This document shows positions 22,209 through 34,957 of a stretch of DNA of 56,394 nt, one piece after another. The notes under the pieces are model-generated. The model was not told where the DNA came from. It searched no databases and saw nothing but the letters and a program-made list of their open reading frames with translations. Position 1 is the stretch's first letter. Each line of letters begins with the position of its first letter. This DNA comes from Wuchereria bancrofti (taxonomy: Eukaryota > Nematoda > Chromadorea > Rhabditida > Onchocercidae). A program made the position numbers and the translations under genes. Location: positions 13,708,954 to 13,765,347 of the forward strand of contig SSBO01000012.1 of assembly GCA_005281725.1 (NCBI GenBank). The letters run 5' to 3'.

Positions 22209-23585
22209 TCACACAGCAGTGGGTTTCATTGTTGAACTACCACCATTTATAAATGGTGTGAATTCTTCGTCGGCGTTTCTCTGGTCCATTTGTCTTTTAA
22301 TATGTTTGTAACCGGCTTGTAAGATAGATCCTTCCAATATTAATACTATCCAACATATTGTCATTGTAATACTTTGCAATCCTAAGTATGTTGATGGCGA
22401 TAGCCTTTCTGTAACATATAAATTAAAATCTAGCTAATTCTATAGAAAATCTTATTAAATTATTATCAAATTGCATGCATATTCAAAATCATTATTTAGA
22501 AGACCAATTGATAACTGATAATTTAATATCTCTTCCATAAAGAATTGCAATGCCAATCGATTATAACTTTCATTTTGTACATTGCTGATTAAACAATCAA
22601 TTGAACAAAATATAATCTACAATTTAAAATTTTTTGTGATTTAGGAATATTTTTCAAAAAAAAAAATTATAGTATTTGAAAATACTACTAATTGGACTTT
22701 CAAGATGAATAAGTGAAAATAGTAACAATGCAAATGCAATCCATGTTAAGATCGTTACGGTACCAACTATCAACATCATTGTAATTTGAAATTTTTGAAA
22801 ATTTTTTCTGATCTGAAAGTGCTAATAATGATTTGATTATGACTAATAGAATAGTTCGTTCTCGATTACAATAAGTTTTTCGAAGCCTTTCAGAAGTCTA
22901 GCTTAAATTATCTGAATTTAAATGAATATGATGATGATAAATGCTTACCAAAACTGCTTTCAAACTTCTAATCATTAGCAATGACTTGTATAGATTTTGC
23001 ATATAGCTATTCTTAGAAGTGATACTTACTTGCTAATATTGTAATTATTTAAAAAATTTTTCAAAATATCGACGCTTTTGTATGTACAATTACACTTCTT
23101 TTTTATCCCTAAATTTCCATTGTATTTGCATACTGTTTGCATAAATTTCAACAACAATAATATGCAATGAGCATACTCTGGCAACTAGCATCGGTAGCAT
23201 TAGTCTATCCGATTCATTTATAATACCAATGTAAAATAATGTAGGTAAGAGGGTTAGCATCAATTGAGCAACACCAAATGGTACGAAAACCATTTCTAAT
23301 GTTGCTAATTTGACAAAAAATCCACAAATAAGCAAATGAAGAAGAATATCACCAATAACAAACAATTTGCAACAAATCTGCAATAAATGTAACAAATTTT
23401 TCAAATATTGTACAATAGTAACTGTTAATTATATCTGTATTAGCAAATTGTAATAAATTATGTTTCGCAATATGCGCTAATCGATTACAATCTCTTATAA
23501 TATATGCAAAAATTAGTACGTATACGTATGTCAATAAATTAGATTGTACAGTATAATGACGTATCAAGCTAATTAAATCGTACAT
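22209..23585 (-). CDS. Small multi-pass membrane protein, four exons (221 aa), unknown family
   Basis: Exons on the minus strand: 23585-23526, 23377-23096, 22812-22689, 22408-22209. Every junction is in phase: TAC|GTATAC to TTGCAG|ATT, GAA|GTGTAA to TTTCAG|ATC, ATTA|GTAGTA to TTACAG|AAAGG. The protein starts MYDLISLIRHYTVQSNLLTY and has hydrophobic segments at about residues 21-41, 53-73, 80-101 (less certain), 124-150 and 168-188, with basic cytosolic-type loops between (QWKFRDKKEIRKNFQK) and a polar tail (YKHIKRQMDQRNADEEF) after the last helix. Four or five spans and short loops suggest a tetraspan-like nematode protein. It has no GPCR signature, transporter motif or CCG of tetraspanins, and I do not recognise the family. 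No premature stop. The AT-rich first intron is short (148 bp) and weak donors (GTATAC, GTGTAA) are typical of such genomes but need transcript support. Confidence 0.72.
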
Positions 23586-24557
23586 ATCGTTACAAATGCA
23601 ACAGCTTCCATGTTACTAGATCACTTAGGTTTACATTGTCGTTAGTCTAACTAATAGTCTTGCTGACTGTAGATTTACATTCACAGTTAGCATATTCTGT
23701 TATTCTTAATGGAACGTAGCAATGTTTAAGAAACAAATATGTTTGCATGAGAAAAATTTTTTTAAGTTAACCTTAGTAATATTAATTTAAGAACTTACCT
23801 GTAATGACACTAATCGAAAACAATACCGTGGTTCATAATCATACTCCATTAGTGAATTCTATTATCCAAACTAAGAGAAGCAGATGAGAATAGCTACTTT
23901 CTGTAATACTTATTTTGGAACCTATCAGGAAAAGAAAAACAATCAAAAAGAATAGCAGCACAGTAACTTTAGCTGGCAGTTTACTTTTAGAAATATGAGC
24001 CAAGATTAATCTAGCAAAAATGAGTTAGAAATATGAAATGATTGAGTCATTTTTGTTTAATTGAAAATGAAATAGTATTAATGTTAGCAGCTATACATGA
24101 ATGATTAGATAATGGGCATATAGATAATGGAGCTGAGCTTATTTGAAATCTAATATTGAAAATTTTATTTTAATACTCCCTTAAAATAAATCGTAATCTT
24201 AGGTAAGATATTTAAATTAAATCAATTAAATTTGAAGTAAAAAGATTGTATGATAAATAGTAACAATACGATTTCAAACAAAATAGTGATTTCTATTTTT
24301 GCTTTTTTAACTTTGACAAAATATATCACCGAAATCTACATTAAATTGAAATGAATTGGAAATAATTTTTTGAAAAGTACTACATTAACAGCAAATTTAT
24401 TATAGAAATCAGCAAAATAAAAAACGAAATATTGGCATTTAAAAACTGCTTTAAAATGATAAAAATTGATAAAAATAAGCTGTAGTGTGTAAGCTTAGAA
24501 GTGCAACTAGTGTAATGGCTCAGAAATTTAAAGGTGCATTTTAAAGCAATTACTAGT
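23586..24557. other. Intergenic, upstream of the membrane-protein gene; no gene seen
   Basis: Would contain the promoter of the minus-strand gene at 22.2-23.6 kb. No TATA box or trans-splice acceptor directly before its ATG could be singled out. No exon-like stretch. Confidence 0.4.
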
Positions 24558-24893
24558 TGTCGCCACAATGGCGAAGCTATGATGTAATGAACAAAGATTA
24601 CTGTTTTAAGTGATTTTAATCTACTTTGTAACCTTAACATCTGTCGCCACAATGGCGAAGCTATGATGTAATGAACAAAGAGTATTGTTTTAAGTGATTT
24701 TAATCTACTTTGTAACCTTAACATCTGTCGCCACAATGGCGAAGCTATGATGTAATGAACAAAGATTACTGTTTTAAGTGATTTTAATCTACTTTGTAAC
24801 CTTAACATCTGTCGCCACAATGGCGAAGCTATGATGTAATGAACAAAGAGTATTGTTTTAAGTGATTTTAATCTACTTTGTAACCTTAACATC
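24558..24893 (+). repeat. 84-bp minisatellite, exactly four units in an A-B-A-B pattern
   Basis: Units start at 24558, 24642, 24726 and 24810, each with TGTCGCCACAATGGCGAAGC. Units 1 and 3 carry AAAGATTACTG, units 2 and 4 AAAGAGTATTG, so a 168-bp dimer was duplicated. Because 84 is divisible by three, the minus strand stays open and gives a 28-residue repeat, but there is no other sign of coding. Confidence 0.95.
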
Positions 24894-25073
24894 CAAAAAA
24901 TCCCTCCCAATTTTCTTCCTTACAAAGCCATTTATAGTATCTTGTAATGGTATGGCTCGGTTGGGAAGTGTCTAGCTTGCTTACATCTTTAAATGTTTTA
25001 TAATTAAGTTATATTCGTGTGTTATGTATCAACTCGTTATTGTAATGTTGTATAATTTTTAATGTTAATCTGT

Positions 25074-25095
25074 GGTTTAATTACCCAAGTTTGAG
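25074..25095 (+). other. Perfect 22/22 SL1 sequence inside an LTR-like element
   Basis: Exact SL1, followed by GTTTGAATAA. GT is retained but nothing further of an SL RNA gene follows. The upstream sequence is unlike that before the SL1 copies at 0.3, 8.1, 26.7, 35.9 and 42.9 kb, so SL1 is shared between two LTR subtypes that otherwise differ. Confidence 0.9.
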
Positions 25096-25121
25096 GTTTG
25101 AATAATAAAGTATTTCACGAA

Positions 25122-26327
25122 GACTCCCACAGTACACGTACACAGAACGGAACCAGTACAGATTCGAGAATCTACCAGTATCGAAGGCAAAGAAGTCAGC
25201 GATCTGAACTGTCAAGGAAGGAAACCTACTTTGTTTCGCAAGGAAGCAGAGCAGTAAGAAAGGGTTATTAAATTTGTTTTTACAGATATTATGGTTGAAA
25301 TGTAACGAGTAAAGCAACCCCCAGAAGATTTATTATTATATGTAAGAAAAAATAATGTTTTTCCTTTTCTTTTTTCAAAAAATAAGAATTAATTAATGTC
25401 AAATAGTTCGAAAAAATTTTTTATTCTCAGATTATTTGGCAAAAAAAAGATGTAAGGAAAAATAATAAATTTTACTTATTGCTTATGTAATTTTCATAGT
25501 TTCTATTTCCTTAAATATTATAGTAAAGATCAATTTTTCATTCCAAATATTAAATTTTTTTTACAAATGATTGTCAAGTATTTAAGTAGATGAATCAATT
25601 TAACGAACTATAAAAAATAATACTATTGGAGAATAAACCAATGAATTTGAGGAAATTGTTTCATTGCAATTAAACATAAACTAAATTAGTCCCTTCTATT
25701 GCCATTTCTGTTCATCTTAAAATATAAAGGATTGAATCGATTATTTATTACAAATTTGTACTGTTAAGTAATGGTTAATTTCATATGCAATAATATTTTC
25801 AGGAATTAATGAATTTAAAACTATAACTATAGAAGAATATTAAAATAATTTTAGGAATGAAAAAACACGTACTAAGCTAGTACTCAACTTATATGCATTT
25901 TCCTTCATTGCTTATCAAATTTAATTCTATCCTAGTGAAATTTGAGAAAAGGATTAAATGTTGTAGTTGTTAATCGTTGTTAATCGACAATATCAATTTA
26001 ATTTTAATTCTGCTTTTCTGTAAAACTTTAAAGACTAAATTTTGTAGCCTTGTTTTAGTTATAAAATCGAACAGTAGCATGTCACAGACAAAAAAAAAGC
26101 ACATAAAAATATATTACATAATTTTAAAGCTTGATTTAAGCATAATAACAATAAGCACTTAAGTCAGTTTAATAATTTGTTTAATAATAAAAAAAATACA
26201 ATAATTAGAATTCAGTGTATAAGTTATTATGCAGTACATGTTTTTAACTATCCAACACATGAATGTAGTGAATGAGTATTTTAGTATACCAATGAAATTG
26301 GTAAATGAGTATTTTAGCAAATAATTA
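25122..26327. other. Intergenic, no gene seen
   Basis: 25122-25270 is richer in G and C and may be leftover internal retrotransposon DNA. The rest is AT-rich. 26190-26240 (AATAATTAGAATTCAGTG ... TTATTATGCAG) is repeated at 26810-26850 on the other side of the solo LTR, so the LTR landed in or between local repeats. Confidence 0.45.
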
Positions 26328-26332
26328 GAATT

Positions 26333-26699
26333 TGTCGCTGGAAAGCGAGAAGCTGTAAATGAATCATCTCTTTGTTCATAAATTAACCTCAATTTACACA
26401 CATTATACCGTATGAGATATGTGAGAATTAAATGCATGTAATAGATATTGTAACAAAGAAATATCTATCCTTAAACAAATTTCCTTTATTCTCAAATTCA
26501 CATTTATCCAACACCATCTCTTAATTGCAATTAATCATTTTTTACAATTGTATATTTATAGTGTGGTTGGAGTTTCAGCTCTCTAATAATGTTTAGCGTT
26601 TTATAACTGTGTAGCATCTGTGCAATATGTATAATGCGCTATTATGATGTTGATTTGTTTTATGTTAAATAAAGGTTTAATTACCCAAGTTTCACGACA
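26333..26699 (+). mobile_element. Solo LTR, 367 bp, with 5-bp target duplication
   Basis: Ends are TGTCG...CGACA, perfect short inverted termini of the TG...CA kind, and GAATT occurs directly on both sides (26328-26332 and 26700-26704). This fixes the boundaries of the family. A 5-bp duplication is usual for Ty3/gypsy and BEL/Pao elements. It holds TATA-like sequences (TATATTTATAG, ATGTATAATG) and AAATAAAG directly before a 19-nt SL1 remnant (26674-26692), which lost its last three bases by a 7-bp deletion between two GTTT repeats. Confidence 0.88.
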
Positions 26700-27492
26700 G
26701 AATTCGGTATACTTAGTACATGGGTAATTGGAATTCAGCGTGTAAATTATTGCATAAGCAAGTATTTTAGTACAAAAAATAGTACAATAAAACATAAGAA
26801 TTTTAATACAATAATTAGAACTCAGTGCATAAATTATTATACAGTCACATGATTTTTAATTTTTAAATGAAAATTATCCATTGAAATTATGAAAGTGTCA
26901 ACGATAATAAGCTGAAATAATTGCAATAAAAGAATACTTACAGGAGTAAAAAATTTTTAATGATAAATAAGCTAGGATAAGTGAGCTAAGATTCAAGATT
27001 TATAAAAAAGCAAAAATACAAAAATTTCAAGAATTCACTGAAATAGATTTGTATCAAAGATTCTGCTAAGCAAAATGAAGCTAAATTATTAAAGATGACC
27101 ATTATTCGCTTGATTTAATGTAAACAGAATGAAATTTAGATGCATTTCCAGCTCTGAGATTTTCAGCTTTAATTTTTATAAACGCTTAGAAAAAAATATT
27201 TGCAATGGGCCACTTTATCAAATTTATAATAAGCCATCTATTAAGGCTAAGGTTTCTAACTTAAGATATGGACAATCTTTAAAAGTTTGTAATTTTTATC
27301 ATATCAGTTTATTTTCCTCTTTTCAATTAGGAAAAAGGAAACAAATTGTTGCATCTTTCTTAGCTGCACAAATCGAAAGAAACTTGCACGTTCAAGAATT
27401 CGGCAGTTGCCAAATATTTGTTATCATCCTGATAATTTATCGCAAAATGGTTAGAATAAGTTTAATATTTATCATTTCTAGCAATTTGAAAG

Positions 27493-27597
27493 NNNNNNNN
27501 NNNNNNNNNNNNNNNNNNNNNNNNNNNNNNNNNNNNNNNNNNNNNNNNNNNNNNNNNNNNNNNNNNNNNNNNNNNNNNNNNNNNNNNNNNNNNNNNN
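27493..27597. other. Assembly gap (105 n)
   Basis: By comparison with copies 2 and 3 the missing sequence is about 80 bp. The neighbouring apparent plus-strand reading frame through the n has no meaning. Confidence 0.95.
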
Positions 27598-28493
27598 AAT
27601 TTTCTCGAATTTACATTAAATTTCTCGTTTTTAATTGAAATAGGTAATATTTTTCAGTTTCTAAAAGCTTAAATTTACAACTTTATCCATGAAAATCACT
27701 AATATTTGGCTGTACTGTAATTCTTTCACTTTTGATACAAAGAGATTGTAGACATATAGCTGAGATAACATTTAAAATTCCGACAAATTATTTATTCACT
27801 ATAAAATTCAAATACGATTAATTACAAGGAGATCATTTATATATACGAATAATAATGAATAAATTAAAGAGAGTAGTTTGAGTTACATAATTCAAATTGA
27901 GTTAAATTTTTTACGTGTTTGTAAAATGTGTTTCTTGCATCTAGCAATTACAAATATTGTTGAAAACTGTTTCGTTTATAACTGTTAGTTCTTGTTCTTT
28001 TTTTGCATTACTTTTAGACTTATTTTTTGGAAGCGAATAGCAATGTAAAAAATATATTGAAGACAATTTAATAATGAAAATAAACAGATTATGATTACTC
28101 CTTTTATTATTTTTGCTCAAGTTTAAATTGTACTGGAAAAAATTTTCAATTTCTATAGATTTCAATTTGTACTGAAAAAAAAAAACTAAAATTTGATTTT
28201 AAAACAAAATTTACAGATTATATTATTTCAAAAAATATCACAGAATAGATATCAGCATAATTTATTTTCTGTAGGGTTTGTATTATTCGCATTTTTCATT
28301 TGGAATTTATTTGTGATTTCATTTTGGCTGGAAAATAATAATAGATTTTAAGAATAACCAATGAAAAATAAAAAATGTTGAATTGATATTTTGGATCATC
28401 ATCAAAAACTATTCAAATTTATCATATGATCAAACTATATAAATGACGTCAATCTAAATAAACTCAATGAGTTGAAGTTATAGAATTTGTCAT

Positions 28494-31400
28494 ATTGAAT
28501 AAATGTATGACAATTAATCGTTATAAAAGTTATAGAATAAAGTTATTTTGAACTACTAGCTACTAATTTAAAGCTTACATATATTTGCAAGGTTTAATCT
28601 GAATTTAAACTTTTTTTTGTTTGAAATGAAAACACACAATTTTTTTAAATGATAGGGTATTTTTCCAGCCTTACTGATTGCTTTAACTGTTGACTGGATT
28701 TCCGAAGTTGAAGATACGCTCATTTCTGAAACTGTAGTAAAATGAAAGATTGACCGTAGTATGCAACAAAAAAAAAAGAGCAATCTATCTAATATCGCTT
28801 CATTTAGAAATGATTATATTTCCTGAATATTTTCTAGAAAATTTCATTTTTTCATATTAAAAAAAACGTAAAAGAAAGAGACCGAAATAATAACTTGGTG
28901 TGAGTTTAAAAAAAAAACGAAAACAAAAATCAATCAAAAACAAAAAATTTTATTTTTTCTATACTTTTTCCTTAATTCATTTCATTCTGAAAGTAATCAT
29001 TTTCATTACTTTGACTATAATTTTCTTCTTATCTTAATTGTGTAAACAAATACTGCAAATATGCTTAGATCAGATGATTTAATAAATATCTGAACAATTT
29101 GATTATGATTCATCTGATTACTGGATTGTTCTATCGCTAATATTAAACATGTTTTTACTTTTGCCTCGTCAACCACTGTTAATCATTTGCTATTAATTAC
29201 GGTAATGTATCATTGCGTATTGCCAGTTAATTAAGAAAAGGACCTAATTGTCAGCTTTATCTGATCTTAATTTAATTTTTATTTTCTCTACCTTAATTAT
29301 TATTCACAGATAATGCATATGGGTTTACTATACAACGATTAGAATTTTTTAGCTCTATATATGTTTATATAAACTTATATTTATATAAACTGAAATATAG
29401 TATCAGGCAGTAATAATGCGTTAGAAATACATCATTTCATTCATTCATTAACTCATTTATACGCTATTCACTCAATCCTTCAAAAACACATATAAATCGC
29501 AAGTGAAACTTAATTTTAAATTTATAATAAATTAATTCATTGATTTAAATTAAGCTATAGAAAGTCAGAATAACATTCACAAAAATGTCTCCACTTTTGT
29601 GGTGTAAATCTACATAACACAGTGCAATATTTGTAAATATTTCTTCGTTTACTTTATCCTTCAAAAATTCCTATCAATCATATCCGTTGACACAGAAATT
29701 AGTTTTTTTCCCCCTCAAAAAAAAGAAAAAACTTGTTGCTTAATTAGGACATTATCACTAACAATCAATCAAGCTATATTTTCTCTCTTATGCAATTTTT
29801 TCATATAGCAACATCTCAAATGAAGCTTGCTCTTGTTAAAATAAATAAAAGATAAATAACAACAGCTTGTTCAAAAGTTGTTCAGTAATCATTGCCATAA
29901 TTGATTCTAATTCATAAAACATATTCCACAAGCAATCGCTCTCCCTCTTCAAAGTTCAACCAACTTTTGACTCAAACTTCAGTCTTCAAATGTTAAAATA
30001 TTATAATTCTCTCATAACTTGAATGATAACTTTTTTTAATGCCTCAAATACGTTTAAAATATTTAAAATATTTAATGTTGAATAAATTAACATANATTGA
30101 ATAAATGTATGACAATTAATCGTTATAAAAGTTATAGAATAAAGTTATTTTGAACTACTAGCTACTAATTTAAAGCTTACATATATTTGCAAGGTTTAAT
30201 CTGAATTTAAACTTTTTTTTGTTTGAAATGAAAACACACAATTTTTTTAAATGATAGGGTATTTTTCCAGCCTTACTGATTGCTTTAACTGTTGACTGGA
30301 TTTCCGAAGTTGAAGATACGCTCATTTCTGAAACTGTAGTAAAATGAAAGATTGACCGTAGTATGCAACAAAAAAAAAAGAGCAATCTATCTAATATCGC
30401 TTCATTTAGAAATGATTATATTTCCTGAATATTTTCTAGAAAATTTCATTTTTTCATATTAAAAAAAACGTAAAAGAAAGAGACCGAAATAATAACTTGG
30501 TGTGAGTTTAAAAAAAAAACGAAAACAAAAATCAATCAAAAACAAAAAATTTTATTTTTTCTATACTTTTTCCTTAATTCATTTCATTCTGAAAGTAATC
30601 ATTTTCATTACTTTGACTATAATTTTCTTCTTATCTTAATTGTGTAAACAAATACTGCAAATATGCTTAGATCAGATGATTTAATAAATATCTGAACAAT
30701 TTGATTATGATTCATCTGATTACTGGATTGTTCTATCGCTAATATTAAACATGTTTTTACTTTTGCCTCGTCAACCACTGTTAATCATTTGCTATTAATT
30801 ACGGTAATGTATCATTGCGTATTGCCAGTTAATTAAGAAAAGGACCTAATTGTCAGCTTTATCTGATCTTAATTTAATTTTTATTTTCTCTACCTTAATT
30901 ATTATTCACAGATAATGCATATGGGTTTACTATACAACGATTAGAATTTTTTAGCTCTATATATGTTTATATAAACTTATATTTATATAAACTGAAATAT
31001 AGTATCAGGCAGTAATAATGCGTTAGAAATACATCATTTCATTCATTCATTAACTCATTTATACGCTATTCACTCAATCCTTCAAAAACACATATAAATC
31101 GCAAGTGAAACTTAATTTTAAATTTATAATAAATTAATTCATTGATTTAAATTAAGCTATAGAAAGTCAGAATAACATTCACAAAAATGTCTCCACTTTT
31201 GTGGTGTAAATCTACATAACACAGTGCAATATTTGTAAATATTTCTTCGTTTACTTTATCCTTCAAAAATTCCTATCAATCATATCCGTTGACACAGAAA
31301 TTAGTTTTTTTCCCCCTCAAAAAAAAGAAAAAACTTGTTGCTTAATTAGGACATTATCACTAACAATCAATCAAGCTATATTTTCTCTCTTATGCAATTT

Positions 31401-32088
31401 TTTCATATAGCAACATCTCAAATNCTTTTGCCTCGTCAACCACTGTTAATCATTTGCTATTAATTACGGTAATGTATCATTGCGTATTGCCAGTTAATTA
31501 AGAAAAGGACCTAATTGTCAGCTTTATCTGATCTTAATTTAATTTTTATTTTCTCTACCTTAATTATTATTCACAGATAATGCATATGGGTTTACTATAC
31601 AACGATTAGAATTTTTTAGCTCTATATATGTTTATATAAACTTATATTTATATAAACTGAAATATAGTATCAGGCAGTAATAATGCGTTAGAAATACATC
31701 ATTTCATTCATTCATTAACTCATTTATACGCTATTCACTCAATCCTTCAAAAACACATATAAATCGCAAGTGAAACTTAATTTTAAATTTATAATAAATT
31801 AATTCATTGATTTAAATTAAGCTATAGAAAGTCAGAATAACATTCACAAAAATGTCTCCACTTTTGTGGTGTAAATCTACATAACACAGTGCAATATTTG
31901 TAAATATTTCTTCGTTTACTTTATCCTTCAAAAATTCCTATCAATCATATCCGTTGACACAGAAATTAGTTTTTTTCCCCCTCAAAAAAAAGAAAAAACT
32001 TGTTGCTTAATTAGGACATTATCACTAACAATCAATCAAGCTATATTTTCTCTCTTATGCAATTTTTTCATATAGCAACATCTCAAAT
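28494..32088. repeat. Nested n-joined duplications (assembly)
   Basis: 28494-30094 recurs from 30096 (offset 1,602) after the n at 30095, and 30760-31423 recurs at 31425-32088 (offset 665) after the n at 31424. Copies 2 and 3 have the sequence only once, which supports unmerged contig ends rather than biology. Confidence 0.9.
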
Positions 32089-32911
32089 GAAGCTTGCTCT
32101 TGTTAAAATAAATAAAAGATAAATAACAACAGCTTGTTCAAAAGTTGTTCAGTAATCATTGCCATAATTGATTCTAATTCATAAAACATATTCCACAAGC
32201 AATCGCTCTCCCTCTTCAAAGTTCAACCAACTTTTGACTCAAACTTCAGTCTTCAAATGTTAAAATATTATAATTCTCTCATAACTTGAATGATAACTTT
32301 TTTTAATGCCTCAAATACGTTTAAAATATTTAAAATATTTAATGTTGAATAAATTAACATATTCCTGACCGTATTTTAGCCGAAATGAATTATCTCATAC
32401 AATTAATAAAAAGCTTTGAGAAATTTTAATTTAATTCTGATGGATTATTTCTCTTTTCATAATTTTTATGTTTTGTGTGTTTTCATCGCTTTTCATTTCT
32501 TACCCAATTCTGCGTAAATTTGGTGAATTAGACTAGAAGCAAAGTAAAGTTAAGCTAGAAACAAGCAGCTTATTCTATAGTCTAACTCTAGCCTAAGGTC
32601 TTATCACTATTTCTTAACTAAAGAATAAATTAAGCAGAATAAGTCATAACACTTTATGCGCCACTGTTAAATTTTTACTGTTTTGAATATGAAAGGTTTT
32701 AGTAATTAGTAAAAATAAACGGGGAGTTGAAATACTCATTATTATAGTCAAATAAAAATCGGAATTTTAAATTTAAGTGAAGTTCATGAAGCTTATATAG
32801 CTAACCTTTACTACATTCTACAAAGCCAACTGGGAATTCAATTTTTTCATCAGGACATGTTGCTCTTATAGCTTCCACAAAATCTCCATATTTCATTTTA
32901 TCTGCTTGCCA
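28675..32911 (-). pseudogene. Copy-1 duplicate of two internal exons of the 49.2-kb gene
   Basis: Contains the exon at 32911-32806 (WQADKMKYGDFVEAIRA...) and the exon at 28731-28675 (SEMSVSSTSEIQSTVKAI), the latter shown again at 30333-30277 in the n-joined duplicate. The first exon (49236-49033) is absent from this copy, so no complete gene is made unless transcription comes through all copies from 49.2 kb. Both exons are intact. Confidence 0.6.
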
Positions 32912-34957
32912 CTTTGTGAAAAAAAAGCAAAAGAAATCAATAAAGTTCGTTTAAAAACATTATATCATTGAAGAAATAAAATTAACTCCGACAAAAAAGA
33001 ATAAATTATATAATTTCTTTCTTTTCTTATTTGAAAAAATGGTATATTTATTTCTATTATGAAAAAATTTGTATGCATTCTTTATTGATAAACTTATATA
33101 AGCATCATTTATCGGTAAACTTATGATTCATTAATTTTAATATCTTTTAGTAATAGGCACTTAAAACTGAAATTTTTTCAAAGACTACTTTGCAAATAAG
33201 TATTCGCAATAAACTTTTTAGTTTAATTTCTTTTCATTGTTTTTTTATTTTTTATTTCGTTGATTCTAATTGTACAAAATTCTATTGCTAATATTACATT
33301 AAATATTAAAATGCAAAGAAAATATTATTTACTTTTTCTTCTTTGATTTTATTGTTTATTGCGATACTTTTATCATCATGCAATCATTTTATTTTGGTTT
33401 AACAATTTCATTTAAATTCAAAGATTTTTGCAAACTTATTGCAATTAATAAAATTGCTTTTTTGTAAGAAATTTATAAAATAAAAGAAACAACGAAATTT
33501 TTGAAATGAGAGACGGCAAACAAAAAAGTGAAAATAATGAATTCATGCTAATTTTAGTTTTAGAATCATTTGATATACATATACAAATAAATATATGTAT
33601 TTATTCAGAGAACTTTGAAATATTAACAATTATTTTCTGAATTACTTTTCTCAACATATTTCCTTCCATAAAGTAATTTTAATTGAATTTCCTCCCACTC
33701 ACTTTTTTTTAAAACACTTTTCTATTAGTATGTGAAGTGAAAAAAAGTACGAAACAACCTGATGATGAACTATTTGGAGGTTCATTTAAAAAAATTTTTT
33801 TTCAAATCTTTTTTAATCATCACTCTCAAAAATCTTCAATACCTTTTCTACTTCGTTTTTTTCTTTTTTTAGATAAAATTAATTTATTTTTCTTTTCCAT
33901 TCTCTTCGTCCTCTTTTTCATTCGAAATTAACAAATCTATATTTTACATTTTTATTATCTATTCATCACATCATCATCTATTCGTTTTAATTTACTCTAT
34001 GCCAAATCATATGAAATGAATTACACCTATCATTGAAGATGCTAATAGTTGTACATGTTTTTTCAATGTTACCTATTACTGTGTACGGTGTTATCAAATA
34101 AGGCAATTTATAAACTAATAGTACTTTAATGATTTTCTAAGCCTGCTTACAATTCATATGTACTGCACTTATGTTTTTAATTTTCACAACGTATTTAGAT
34201 GTATGTGACAGATATATATGTAACACTGCATTGACATTACGTGACAAGTGAAATTTCTGGAGGATTAATTTTGATCTATTCAATTGCTAATTTTTGTACA
34301 CGCTTCTACTTTTTGACCTAAAATTGAACTGTAATGATGGAATTAATTCTAGATGAATACATGAATACTTAATATTGCATTAATTAGGTATAATACTAAA
34401 TATTAAGAATTTATTCAAAATTTATTAAATTTTAAATTATTCGAAGAATACTTATAACTAGTATATAATATTAGCTAAACTTTTCGTTTTTATATATTGC
34501 AATAAACATCGAATTATTGCAAAATTTTTTTTTCTTGCTTATCTTTTATTTTTGCAAGCGTAAAAAAGTCAGTAAAAAATACAGCAAATGATAAGTATTA
34601 TTTGATAACTTAATTATTATTAAATTACGGCAGTTCATGTTTGACCATATTTTTGTATTTCAAATTATCAGTTCTGTTTTAAGGAAACCAAAAGTAAAAA
34701 GAATATAGAAAATAAAAAACAAGACAAAATTCGTTTAAATAACGCACAGCAGAAGCTAATTAAGTATTATTCAAAATCATTCCATCTTCTTCCCATAACA
34801 TTAACAGATCAAATAATCAGTAATACTGTCTAATTTTTTTAATTCCTAATTAAAATTCTCTTCATTCCTTGTTAAAAATTATTAACACTAACCGATAACG
34901 GCATACCAATATTTAGTTTATGCATAATAAGACACGGTAGTTAAACAATAATTATAT

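Larger units (their letters stand above)
24558..25121 (+). mobile_element. LTR-like element with SL1, second subtype
   Basis: Starts TGTCGCC-(A)CAATG-GCGAAGCT, similar to TGTCGCTGGAAAGCGAGAAGCT of the 367-bp LTRs, and ends with the same TTTCACGA found at the ends of other copies. The middle (U3/R) is unrelated or very diverged. It holds a perfect SL1 at 25074-25095 followed by GTTTGAATAATAAAG, so here the poly(A)-like signal comes after SL1. The sequence after 25121 (AGACTCCCACAGTACACG) might be internal element DNA, but no tRNA-binding site starting TGG is visible. Confidence 0.55.
26705..34957. repeat. Copy 1 of the large repeated segment
   Basis: Collinear with 35947-41848 (copy 2) and 42989-48890 (copy 3). 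It looks longer only because it includes two n-joined self-overlaps (1,602 and 665 bp). It differs from copies 2 and 3 by scattered substitutions and indels in 27.9-28.5 and 32.9-33.8 kb but is identical over long stretches between, as after gene conversion. Its right end stops ~150 bp earlier than copy 2 and passes directly into the env-like fragment at 34958. Confidence 0.85.

Noticed and set aside
23349..23585. 78-codon minus-strand frame as a separate membrane protein
   Set aside because: Only its first 20 codons are used. A TAC|GTATAC donor and a TTGCAG acceptor join them in phase to the next exon, so the rest is intron.
24380..24910. Protein with four 28-residue repeats on the minus strand
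   Set aside because: The frame is open only because the 84-bp minisatellite is a multiple of three. It lies in an LTR-like element, has no splice or start context, and the repeats show no protein-level constraint.
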